A stretch of DNA of 43,105 nucleotides from positions 1-43,105 of the forward strand of contig JAFZVY010000083.1 of NCBI GenBank assembly GCA_017617575.1, given 5' to 3'. The notes under the pieces were generated by a model. The model was not told the DNA's origin, did no database searches, and saw only the letters and a program-made list of their open reading frames with translations. A program made the position numbers and the translations under genes. Below, one piece after another: positions 1-9,200 of this stretch; the first letter of the stretch is position 1; each line of letters starts with the position of its first letter. The DNA is from Bacteroidaceae bacterium (GTDB lineage: Bacteria > Bacteroidota > Bacteroidia > Bacteroidales > Bacteroidaceae).

Positions 1-226
1 GTTTTGGGCTGATGTCTTAATTAATCATAGTTTTGATGTTCTAAACTGCCACTTTTCGCTTCGAAAACATTATGTTTGCGGGTGGAGAGTGGCATATTTA
101 TTTTTGATACAAAAGATGCTAATGTTTTTGCTATACCATCTTTTTGCTTTATGTATAGACTGGAGAACATGTTTATCAAACAATAATAATCTATGAACGT
201 TAAAATGATGAAGAAAAAATCTTTGA
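1..226. other. Gene-free left edge
   Basis: I see no convincing coding region in the first 226 bases. An ORF on the minus strand crosses this stretch but has no recognisable domain and lies antisense to the better-supported gene at 227-586. A small perfect hairpin (TTTTCG, loop CTT, CGAAAA) sits at 53-67. It could act as a weak terminator for the leftward gene, but it is about 160 bases from that stop codon. Confidence 0.4.
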
Positions 227-586
227 TCAGTCCTCGTCGTAGAGAGATAACTGTATGGCGTTTGGATTCTCCGTTGCCTTTTTAATGTCACAAGGATATT
301 CGAGATAATCTTCGCTTGCAAAGTTGAGTTCTGTCTGAACCACGTAGTTGGAACGTAGCTTGTAGTAGCCACGCTTGTCGTCAACCGTCACGATAATGGA
401 ATTCTTCTTTTGGCTTTGCTGCCAAAGGAACTGTCGGATGGAACTATAAAGGTTGTCGTAGGAAATGGAATCAGAAAATAGGTTACCTTGCTGATTATAG
501 ATATTCCTTGCTATTGCGCTAACCTTCAACCCCTCTGGTCGTAGAGCAAGCAAGTCAATAATCTGTCTATAATACTTATGGTTCAT
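227..586 (-). CDS. Small winged-helix-like hypothetical protein
   Basis: This 119-residue protein has no name I can assign with confidence. Residues 1-70 read like a winged-helix or HARE-type DNA-binding fold: a short helix (YYRQIIDLLAL), then KVSAIARNIYN as a possible turn-helix, then a hydrophobic helix (LYSSIRQFLWQQ) and a beta hairpin (SIIVTVDDKRGYYKL). The C-terminal 45 residues are acidic and probably disordered. A minus-strand promoter-like TAAATTTG lies at 625-632, about 40 bases upstream of the ATG, so the gene appears to be transcribed alone and divergently from the sensor kinase. A regulatory DNA-binding role is inference only. Confidence 0.6.
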   Translation of the reverse strand: MNHKYYRQIIDLLALRPEGLKVSAIARNIYNQQGNLFSDSISYDNLYSSIRQFLWQQSQKKNSIIVTVDDKRGYYKLRSNYVVQTELNFASEDYLEYPCDIKKATENPNAIQLSLYDED

Positions 587-624
587 TTTCTGATGTTGAA
601 TGGATGTTTACCTTTATTTCGATA

Positions 625-632
625 CAAATTTA
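625..632 (-). promoter_or_regulatory. Putative -7 box for the winged-helix gene
   Basis: TAAATTTG on the minus strand matches the Bacteroidetes -7 consensus TAnnTTTG. I see no good -33 TTTG at 19-21 bases upstream, so this is supported by the -7 motif and position alone. Confidence 0.4.
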
Positions 633-706
633 CGCATTATAATCGAAAAAATGTACCTTTAACTTTATTTTTTGAAATTTAAGAATGAAAAATGAACAAT
701 TCTTGT

Positions 707-714
707 TACATTTG
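707..714 (+). promoter_or_regulatory. Putative -7 box for the sensor kinase
   Basis: TACATTTG matches the Bacteroidetes -7 consensus. It lies inside the longest possible reading frame of the downstream gene (first ATG at 692). If the promoter is real, translation must start further on, at the TTG at 737 or a later ATG. The -33 element is not obvious. Confidence 0.45.
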
Positions 715-736
715 CATACTATACCAAGAAGAAATT

Positions 737-3700
737 TTGAAACGGCTTGTTTACATAGTGTCAATGGTGTCAGTAATGATGCTTGCACTTTCGTGCAGTC
801 ATAATGCTGACAAGCACACGAGGGACGTAGTGGATTCACTTAATGTCCTGTCGTGCAAGATGCTCTATGTCTCTGCACATGAGTCGGAGGATATTGCCAA
901 GAAGGCACTTGCCAAGAGTGATGGCTATCATGACGGAAAGATGGAGGCTCTTTGCAATATTGCTCATGCCAAGATGATGCAGATGGACTTTGACTCTGCA
1001 AGGATTATCCTTAATGACGTGAAGTCCTCAACCAATAATGCGCTCTACCTTATGATTGCCGATGTGCGACTTATGAAGCTATGCCAGTTTGTAGCTGCAA
1101 ACAAGGAGTTCTATGAGTACCGCACTGATGCCGACATTCGTATGGAGAGGGTAAAGGAAGACGAGGATGTGATGAATGATCACCAAAGGCTTATATGGAA
1201 GATTGCCAACTGCTGGTATCATCTTAGCCTTACTTCCCATTACAACAACCTCCGATATGATGAAGAAACAGAACAGTCAAAGGAACAGTATCTGAAATGG
1301 TTTCGGGAATTGGGTAATGATAGCGTCATCATATCTGAGATGTTCCGTAAGCACGACCTAAACCATTGGAAGAAATATGGCAATCTCTATTACGAGTCGA
1401 TGGAGCTTGTGAATATTGCCGACACCCTTTCGCTTAACGGAAATAACTATGAGGCACTTGATACTCTTAACAGGGCCCTCCAATGCATAAATGATTATTA
1501 TGGTTTTAAGGACGAGGAGAAACTCCATGTGTTCGACATGATGGATATGAATGAGGTGTCTAAGGAGATGGTTTTGATAAACGACCCGAATGTTAATACC
1601 ATCCCTAACTGGTTTGCCGCTGTCCGTGAGGAACTGAGTATCGTCTATGGAGCACTCGGAATGAAGGATGCCTCTGACTATAACCATAACATCTATTTCG
1701 ATATTCTTGATGCCACACGTCAGGATTTGAGTCTTCAGGAACGACAGGAAAGGCTTGAGCATGAGAACAGGATGCTCAACGTGCTGTTTGGTTCTGTTGT
1801 CGTGATATGTGTGGTTATTATCTGGCTCATGATATTTGTGAGCAAGAGGATTTCCGTACGTAGTATTGAGAAGTCGGAGAAGTTGTCTAAGCTCATAGAG
1901 CTATGTACAGCCATGACGTCTGCCATGCCTTCGGAGGCAACAGACGAGGAGGATGTGGCTAATGCCATTCATGAGGCGGCTGATGATTCCGTTAAGGCTC
2001 TTCTCCCTATGATAAAGGGCGACTGGACAAAGTACAACGTGAAGAAGCTTGACGGCTTCGATAGCGAGATGCTTACCGTCCTTCAGGTTCTCTACAACTG
2101 GATTATTGACAATGGACGCATAGTGGTGGAGATGACCGAGGAGAGCGAGCGTGTGGATAGTGAGCGATACGTTCACGAGAGAAGGATAGAAGATAACAAG
2201 CGACAGTATATAGACAAGGAGACGAGCGTAAGTATCGTAAATGGTATCACTCCGTTCCTCGATAGGGCTATGCGAGAGGTGGAGAAGCTCAAGACCGTGG
2301 ATATAGATGCCAACAGGGACGAGGTGAACGAAAGGCTCGTCTATATCAAGGAGCTTGTGGAGAAGATAGATGCCTTCAACGATGTCCTTGGCCATTGGGT
2401 AAAGATTCGTCAGGGTGCTGTCACGCTTAACATCGAGAATTTTGCGCTTCAGCCATTATTCGACACCCTTGCCAAGGGACGTACTATGTTTGAGGCAAAG
2501 AACATAACGCTTGACATGCCAGAGTCGTCGGATGCCGTGGTTAAGGCAGACCATGCCCTTACGCTCTTTATGATGAACACACTCATGGACAACGCCCGTA
2601 AATATACTCCAGAGGGTGGAGTAGTGAAGGTGAGTGCCGAGGTGGCAGACAACTATGTGGAGATAAGTGTTAAGGACTCTGGAAACGGATTGTCGCCAGA
2701 AGATGTGGATACGCTCAATAACAATAAGGTTTATGACTCCAGCAAGATAGGAGTAAATGAGGATGCGAGTGGCGAGATTCGCAAAAACAAGGGCTTCGGC
2801 TTTGGTCTTATGAATTGCCGAGGCATCATAGAGAAATATCGCAAGACAAACGCCATATTCGACGTATGTGCCTTTGGCGTTGAGAGTAACTTGGGCGAGG
2901 GTAGTCGTTTCTATTTCCGTCTTCCAAAGGGAGTGGTAAGGACGGCACTTACACTTGCTTTCATGATTGTTTCCGGCTATGCTAATGCCAAGGGTGGTGG
3001 AGTTGCCAATAATGATACTGTGATGGATGATGAGCTGAAGCTTGCAGAACAGTATTACGACAGTCTTTACAACTGTAACATGAATCGTGATTATGAGCGT
3101 GCTGTGGCTTTTGCCGATACGGCAATCATGCACCTTAATAGTTACCACCTTCAGCAAGGTGCCGATTCATCTATGCTGATGTATCTCGATGGCGATACGA
3201 TGAACGAACTCAAGTTGGAGAAGCAAGGCTTTGAAACCAACTATACAGTCATAATAGACATCCGAAATGAGGTGGCAATATCAGCCTTATCGCTTAACAG
3301 AAGACATCTGTACCAATACAACAAGGAGATATTCACTCGCTTGTATAAGCAGTTGTCGGATGACCGCACGCTTGAGGATTATTGTAACTCCATGCAGCAG
3401 TCGTCCGTGAACAAGCAGGTGACCATGACCCTCATCATGTTCTTTGTGTTCATACTTCTGTTTGTATATTCGCTTCTGTATTATCGCCACAATATGTTGT
3501 ACATTTTTAATGTGCGACAGTTGCTCAGGTTTACTCGCAAGCTCTTCTCTGCCAAGGAGGAAGAACAGAAATACACGCTTCTCCGTGGCGTGAACGAAAT
3601 AAGGAGCGTTGATGCTATAGGAGTGGCTTACGTAGATGTCAATTCCGTGGATGGACAGCTCATTTATAGCTTTGAGGGAAATACAGAGTGTCGTGTCATG

Positions 3701-4681
3701 CTTGAACAGTTCATGCACCTTTGCTACGAACGACAAGAACACTTGAGTAATGAGCGTGAGCGATTCCTTGCCTTTCCTCTTATCGTGAATACGGAGGGTG
3801 AGAAGAAATGTATCGGAGCCATTGGTATGATGCTTCATGATGCTCATATCTCAAAGAATGATGAACTCACTCTTCAGCTTATAGCAAACTTCTATGCCAT
3901 TCATTCGTACTTCTGTAGTACACGTGTGGACGAACAGAAGGCTGAGCTTGAGCTTAGGCTTGACGAGATGCGTCGTACAAAGCATGAGGACAACCAGATG
4001 CACATTCACAACATGGTGCTTGACAATTACCTCTCAACCATCAAGCATGAGACGATGTACTATCCTGGTCGAATAAAGCAGATAGCGGAATCGGCTCTTA
4101 AAGAACCTGACGAAGCACGTCTCAAAGACCTTGCCGAGATTACCACATACTATAAGGAGGTGTTCTCACTCCTTTGCAGTGGTGCTTCACGCCAGTTGCA
4201 GAGGCGAGTGTTCAAGCGAGAGAAGATAAACGTGAGCGACCTTGTACGTTATGCTAAACGTACGTTTGACAAGCGTAACAAGAAACTTTACCTGCCAATT
4301 ACTCTTGAGGTGGAGGAACTGGAGCAAGGTTTGACGCTCATGACAGATAGGATTATTGCAAATTACATGATAGACTCCCTTCTTTCAGGTGCTTTTGAGG
4401 ATGAATCAAGTGGTGTTTTGAAGTTAAGTTTTGCCAAGTCAGAAAAATTCATTATGTTTGCATTCACAGATTCACGCCTTGAGTATTCAAAGGAAGAACT
4501 GGCAAATCTTTTCTATGCGGACAATGTCAAGTATGATGGCATAACAGGAGTGCTTCATGGTTCACAATATCTGTTGCTTAAACAGATGGTACGTGAGCAT
4601 GATGAATATTCTGGAAACAAGGGTTGTCGCATATATGCTGAACAGGCAGACGAGGGCACCCGTATAGTCATGATGCTGTAG
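737..4681 (+). CDS. Double-module hybrid sensor kinase with complementary defects
   Basis: This is a very large membrane sensor of about 1,314 residues (1,329 from the ATG at 692). I prefer the TTG at 737, which follows AGAAGAAA and gives a lipoprotein-like signal ending in LALSC. Numbering here is from 692. Residues 40-360 are a helical, TPR-like exported region and 362-385 a membrane helix. Residues 500-745 form a kinase core: the phospho-acceptor position is Asn517 (VNGITP), but the ATPase has its N-box (Asn634), DSGNG (662-666) and GFGFG (701-705). Residues 748-766 look like a second signal peptide or membrane helix. A second exported segment, a helix at 911-931, a GAF-like region and a second kinase-like part follow. 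That part has a good H-box (His1119, KHETMYYP) but no recognisable glycine-rich ATPase boxes. I recall Bacteroidales families named DUF5112/DUF5113 of this size, not verified. The response regulator follows after about 110 bases. Confidence 0.85.
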   Translation: MKRLVYIVSMVSVMMLALSCSHNADKHTRDVVDSLNVLSCKMLYVSAHESEDIAKKALAKSDGYHDGKMEALCNIAHAKMMQMDFDSARIILNDVKSSTNNALYLMIADVRLMKLCQFVAANKEFYEYRTDADIRMERVKEDEDVMNDHQRLIWKIANCWYHLSLTSHYNNLRYDEETEQSKEQYLKWFRELGNDSVIISEMFRKHDLNHWKKYGNLYYESMELVNIADTLSLNGNNYEALDTLNRALQCINDYYGFKDEEKLHVFDMMDMNEVSKEMVLINDPNVNTIPNWFAAVREELSIVYGALGMKDASDYNHNIYFDILDATRQDLSLQERQERLEHENRMLNVLFGSVVVICVVIIWLMIFVSKRISVRSIEKSEKLSKLIELCTAMTSAMPSEATDEEDVANAIHEAADDSVKALLPMIKGDWTKYNVKKLDGFDSEMLTVLQVLYNWIIDNGRIVVEMTEESERVDSERYVHERRIEDNKRQYIDKETSVSIVNGITPFLDRAMREVEKLKTVDIDANRDEVNERLVYIKELVEKIDAFNDVLGHWVKIRQGAVTLNIENFALQPLFDTLAKGRTMFEAKNITLDMPESSDAVVKADHALTLFMMNTLMDNARKYTPEGGVVKVSAEVADNYVEISVKDSGNGLSPEDVDTLNNNKVYDSSKIGVNEDASGEIRKNKGFGFGLMNCRGIIEKYRKTNAIFDVCAFGVESNLGEGSRFYFRLPKGVVRTALTLAFMIVSGYANAKGGGVANNDTVMDDELKLAEQYYDSLYNCNMNRDYERAVAFADTAIMHLNSYHLQQGADSSMLMYLDGDTMNELKLEKQGFETNYTVIIDIRNEVAISALSLNRRHLYQYNKEIFTRLYKQLSDDRTLEDYCNSMQQSSVNKQVTMTLIMFFVFILLFVYSLLYYRHNMLYIFNVRQLLRFTRKLFSAKEEEQKYTLLRGVNEIRSVDAIGVAYVDVNSVDGQLIYSFEGNTECRVMLEQFMHLCYERQEHLSNERERFLAFPLIVNTEGEKKCIGAIGMMLHDAHISKNDELTLQLIANFYAIHSYFCSTRVDEQKAELELRLDEMRRTKHEDNQMHIHNMVLDNYLSTIKHETMYYPGRIKQIAESALKEPDEARLKDLAEITTYYKEVFSLLCSGASRQLQRRVFKREKINVSDLVRYAKRTFDKRNKKLYLPITLEVEELEQGLTLMTDRIIANYMIDSLLSGAFEDESSGVLKLSFAKSEKFIMFAFTDSRLEYSKEELANLFYADNVKYDGITGVLHGSQYLLLKQMVREHDEYSGNKGCRIYAEQADEGTRIVMML

Positions 4682-4711
4682 GAAATGAGGAATTAGTAAT
4701 TAGTAATATCA

Positions 4712-4735
4712 TTTGAGACCGTCCTTGGTCTCAAA
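4712..4735 (+). repeat. Intergenic hairpin, GTCCTT-loop family, copy 1
   Basis: TTTGAGACC pairs perfectly with GGTCTCAAA around the loop GTCCTT, a 9-base stem. It is preceded by the AT-rich motif GAGGAATTAGTAATTAGTAATATCA and followed by short AACTTA/AACTCA units. The same arrangement recurs at 13871-13894 and 14913-14936. No T-tract follows on the plus strand, so a simple terminator is unlikely. Confidence 0.85.
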
Positions 4736-4793
4736 AAAATAACTCAAAAACTTACGAACATAAAAACTCAAGAATAGAACAAACCAATATAAT

Positions 4794-5513
4794 ATGGAAA
4801 ACTTCAAAGTAATTATAGTTGAAGACGTAAAACTCGAACTAAAGGGTACGGAAGAGATATTCCGCAATGAAATACCTGAGGCACAGATTATAGGAACTGC
4901 CCAGAATGATACGGAGTTGTGGTTGCTCATTAAGGAGAACCAGCCAGACCTCGTGCTTCTTGACCTTGGTCTTGGTGGCTCTACAACTGTGGGCGTGGAT
5001 ATCTGCCGTATTCTTCGTAAGCGTTATCCAGAGGTAAAGGTGCTTATCTTCACAGGTGAGATACTTAACGAGAAACTTTGGGTTAATGTACTTGACGCAG
5101 GAGCTGACGGTATCATCCTCAAGAGTGGAGAACTCCTTACACGTTCAGACGTTATGAGCGTGATGAGTGGTAAGCGTATGGTGTTCAACCAGCCAATACT
5201 TGAGAAGATTCTTAAGCGTTTCCGTAAGTCCGTACTTGATGAGGCTCGTAAGCAGGAGGCAATTATCGACTACGATATTGACGAGTATGATGAGCGTATG
5301 CTTCGCCATCTTGCCCTTGGCTATACCAAGGATATGATTGCAGGATTGAAGGGTATGCCTTTCGGAGTTAAGTCTATCGAGAAGCGTCAGGTCGATCTTA
5401 TCACTCGTCTCTTTGGTGAGGGGCATACAGGTGTTAATGCCACACGTCTTGTCACGCGTGCCTTTGAACTTGGAATACTTAATGTAGATAATCTTGAAGC
5501 TGATGATGAATAG
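4794..5513 (+). CDS. Response regulator with C-terminal LuxR-like region
   Basis: The product has 239 residues. Residues 4-125 are a receiver domain with all key residues: acidic pair Glu10/Asp11, phospho-acceptor Asp57 (LLDLGLGG), Thr87 (FTGE) and Lys110 (LKSG). Residues 165-235 form a helical output region (MLRHLALGYTKDMIAGLKG, then VKSIEKRQVDLITRLF), which resembles a LuxR/NarL-type helix-turn-helix in layout but is divergent. DNA binding is therefore likely but not certain. It follows the double-module kinase, is probably its partner, and overlaps the next gene by a few bases, so all three probably act as one signalling unit. Confidence 0.9.
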   Translation: MENFKVIIVEDVKLELKGTEEIFRNEIPEAQIIGTAQNDTELWLLIKENQPDLVLLDLGLGGSTTVGVDICRILRKRYPEVKVLIFTGEILNEKLWVNVLDAGADGIILKSGELLTRSDVMSVMSGKRMVFNQPILEKILKRFRKSVLDEARKQEAIIDYDIDEYDERMLRHLALGYTKDMIAGLKGMPFGVKSIEKRQVDLITRLFGEGHTGVNATRLVTRAFELGILNVDNLEADDE

Positions 5514-6273
5514 ACGCAGTGTGTTTGTCATTCTTTGGAAGATTCTTTTCCATCAATTACCATTTATACTACTGTTGGCAATACCGGCAGTAGCTATATG
5601 GTCGTGGGTAAGCAGCCTTTATATTGATGAGTCGGTAAGGAGTCTTCTTAACTCGGATGGCATTCGCTGGAGCGTTGCAAACATCATTACCAACCTTAAC
5701 GCCGTTCCTTTTGCCACGGTATTCTCCTTGCTTATATGTGCAGGGGTATTGTGTGAGTCGGGACTTGTTAGTACTATAATAACTCTGTTGGTAGAGCGTA
5801 ACTGGCATAATGGAAGCGTGTCTCTCAAGCAAAGACGAGCACTTACGCTTGTCGCTTTCTTCGTGGAGTTCTGTGCCGTATGTGTTGTTCTTCAGTACAT
5901 CTTCCGCGGCTCTTTGCTGTTGTCTGCATTTGGTACGTATCATGATTCACCGTTATCAAGAGGATGGCTGGGTTTGCTTATTGTCTTTCTTATAATTATC
6001 GGTAATGTTTTTGGCTATGCGTCAGGAAGGCTTGTGAGCGTTGTGGATTTCATTAACGCTCATACTTTCTTTCTTCGCAAGTGTGCAGGATATTTCATCG
6101 TGGCATTCGTGTCAGCTGAACTTATCGCCTGTATAAAATACACAGGACTGTTAGGCGATGATGCCGTAACAGTCCTGTCATATATTCTTTTTTATTTCCC
6201 TTTGTTATCTTACTTTATCTCGTCTATCTTGTCTTCAAGGATATACCAGATGAAGCCTTTCACATCTTTGTAA
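5506..6273 (+). CDS. Six-helix integral membrane protein, AbgT-like
   Basis: The protein has about 255 residues and six hydrophobic helices, near residues 10-30, 55-80, 100-122, 145-168, 185-205 and 212-238. A frame extends to a TTG at 5494, but ATG codons at 5503 and 5506 overlap the response regulator stop and are better starts, giving translational coupling. The segment GVLCESGLVSTI followed by RRALTLV is reminiscent of part of AbgT-type transporters, but at half the usual length, so I do not assign a substrate. It may be a membrane partner or output of the kinase/regulator pair. Its last 21 codons overlap the end of the convergent helicase-nuclease gene by 64 bases. Confidence 0.75.
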   Translation: MNRRSVFVILWKILFHQLPFILLLAIPAVAIWSWVSSLYIDESVRSLLNSDGIRWSVANIITNLNAVPFATVFSLLICAGVLCESGLVSTIITLLVERNWHNGSVSLKQRRALTLVAFFVEFCAVCVVLQYIFRGSLLLSAFGTYHDSPLSRGWLGLLIVFLIIIGNVFGYASGRLVSVVDFINAHTFFLRKCAGYFIVAFVSAELIACIKYTGLLGDDAVTVLSYILFYFPLLSYFISSILSSRIYQMKPFTSL

Positions 6274-9200
6274 CCCATCTTTCGCAACAGGTTCATGTAG
6301 AGGCTTACCTGTCTCTTGTACTTATTTCCGTGTTCCGTACCTGTCTTGTAGTCGATGACTATAGCTTCCTCTTTGTCTGGAAGTGCTATGATGCGGTCAG
6401 GACGACGGTCCATTGCTATGTTGTCCTTTGACTTGAATATGATGGTGTGCTCGTTAAACACAATCCAATCCTTGGAGTACCATTCCAGAGCTTGCTTGTT
6501 GGTGAAAGCCTTGTAGAGGTCTTTCCTGACGGATTCCTTCTCGTTCTTATCCTTGAAACATCCTTCGTTGTCAATCTGCTCTATGGCTTTGTCTATAGAG
6601 GCGTTGATGTCGTCTGATGTCTCTATGAGCTCAAGAATGCTATGGTAGAGCAAGCCTTTGTCGATAAATGACATTGGGTCGTAGTCGTCCTCGCCCTCGC
6701 TGTCTATGAAACGTGATGACTTGTTTGACTGACGATAGTTGATGAGAGTGTCAAAGTACTTGAAGTTGGCTGTGACGGCTATGTTGTCGTCCTTCTTCTC
6801 CTTCTTCTTCTCTATGTCTCCATTTGCAAGCTTGCGCTCTGCCTTTATGGCTTTCTTCTGTTCCTTTGAAAGTATCTCGCCATTTGTCCATGTGACAATC
6901 TTTCCTTCGTCTTCCTCTTGCTTTGTCATGAAGGAAGGCATGGAGAAGGCAAGAAGTTGTGCTATGTCCTTGACTGCTGGCTTTGCATCGTTTGTGTCGT
7001 CCGCCTTCTTGCTCTTTGTCTTCTTCTCTGGCTCTTTTATCTTGTCAGCATCAGTGATGATGATAAGGTTGTTCTCGGCACGTGTGAAGCCTACATACAG
7101 AAGGTTGAGATTATCCACATCGTTGCGTAGGACTTCTTCCCTGTATTCGCCTGAGAATATTGTGCTGTCAAGCTTCTCCTCAAAGTTCACAGGTGCAAGT
7201 TTAAGGTCGTCGTATGGTGCATCATTAGGTTCGCACCATAGGAGGTTATCCTTCTTGCCAGCCGTTTTCCAGTCGCAGTAAGGCATGATGACGGTAGGGA
7301 AGGCAAGACCTTTACTCTTGTGGATGGACATAATCCTTATACCCTCTGTGGCATTACTTGGGATTGTGCAAGAGCAAAGCTTTGAATCCCAATACTGGAG
7401 GAAGCTATGCAAATCCGTCTTGTTGTCATCGCAATACGAAGCCAACTGGTCGTGGAAAGAGAACATATATGCATCCTGCTTAGGTATTCTGTCAAGCCTA
7501 AGTATCTTATATACTTGCTCGACGAGTTCAAGTAGTGGCAGGAATGTGAGTTCGTTTACCTTTGACGTAAATTCCTCTGGCAGCATTTGAAGCACGTCCT
7601 CCTCTGGCTGGAGGAATATCTTGTTGATGTCATCCTCGTATTCGCCTTCCACCTCTCTCTTGTAGTTGTATGCAAGACAAGCCAAGGCAAATGTGTCCTT
7701 CTGGTCGGCAAGATATCTGAGAGCCATGACAATCATGTTGATGGCAGAAGAGAAGTCAAGACGGAAAGCGTCGTCACTTAGGACATCCACGTCAACCACG
7801 TCCTTGTTGCGCGTGAAGTATTCGCATATAGTAGGGATGTGCTTGTTCACACGAATGAGTATGGCTATCTCGTTTTGGCTTATGCCCTTGTCCATAAGGT
7901 CTCTTATGATAAGAGCCATCTCGTCAAGTGTTGCCTCGGAGTAGTCTTTGTCCTCCGACTTGCTTATTGCCCTTACGCACACGAATCCCATGTCCTCGTT
8001 GTACTTTGCCACTTCCTGACGCACGTCGTGGTAAGCGTTCCTGAGGTCTTCCGATATGAAGTCAAACTGTTGCTTGTAGCCACGGTTAAGCTCATCCACG
8101 GCATTCACGAAGAAAGCGTTGTTGAAGTCTATAATCTTCTGTACGCTTCGGTAGTTCGTGTCGAGGTTCTTTGGCGCAACGTATCCCTGAAACTCTCCGT
8201 TTTCTATGTTGTTGAGTATTTGCCAGTCGCTATTACGCCAACGGTAGATACTCTGCTTCACGTCGCCCACTATGAGACAACTGTTGTTGCTACTTAGACA
8301 GTTGGAAATGAGTGGAGTGAAGTTCTTCCATTGGAGGCTTGAGGTATCTTGGAACTCGTCAATCATGATGTGGTTGAAGCGTGTTCCCATCTTCTCGTAT
8401 ATGAAAGGCACGTCGCTTCCGTCAATCAGTTCGTTGAGGAAGTGTGCCGTATCTGCAAGGAGGAATCTGTTGGCATCAAGGTTAAGGTTGCGCACCTTGG
8501 CGTTGATGACGTTGAGAAGCATAAGATGGTTGATATGCTTCAGTAATATTGTTGGAGTGTTTATCTGGATGTCAAGCTCTTCCTTCTTGTCAATTAAGTC
8601 GGTAAGCAACTTGTGGAATGTTCCGCTCACAAGGTTGAGGAGTATGCTGTCCTGTTCGTCCTTGGCTGTCCATTCGCTTACGTTTTCCGCACACTTCAGG
8701 GCTGTTGCATTCACGTCAAGCGTACCTTTCTCCGCCTTTAGGAAGAAGCTGTAAATGCCACGTCCCTTGTTCTTGAAGTTGTTGGCATCATATCCATGGT
8801 TCTTGCAAGTGTCAAGGAATTGCTTTCCTGCACTTGTGACCGTGTCCAATGCCCCTTGGCGTATTTGCAGGAGTTTCTTCTTGTATTCCTTAAGGAAGTG
8901 GCTATTGCCTATTTCCTCTCTTGCTTGCTGTCCGAGCTGGAGATATTTCTCGTTGAAGATGTTCTTACCGAACACCTCCAGTTCGTTGTTTATGTGCCAG
9001 TTCTTGCTGTCCTCCGTCTTTTCCTCGATAAACTGACCTATGATGCTGAAGAGTGACTTGTCATGCTCCACGTCCTCTATTATGGAGTTGACGGCATCCG
9101 TGAGTACCTCGTTGTCGTTGAGGTCAACACGCAGGTTGGCTGTGAGGTCAAGCTCATGGGCAAGTTCGCGCACGACTGACTGGAAGAAGGAGTCGATGGT

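Noticed and set aside
70-384. Minus-strand ORF of 104 codons at the left edge
   Set aside because: It is antisense to part of the better-supported small gene at 227-586, has no recognisable domain, and its composition looks like a shadow frame.
4712-4735. Hairpins of the GTCCTT family as transcription terminators
   Set aside because: They are followed by A-rich, not T-rich, sequence on the plus strand and lie in gene leaders; the minus strand also lacks a good T-tract.
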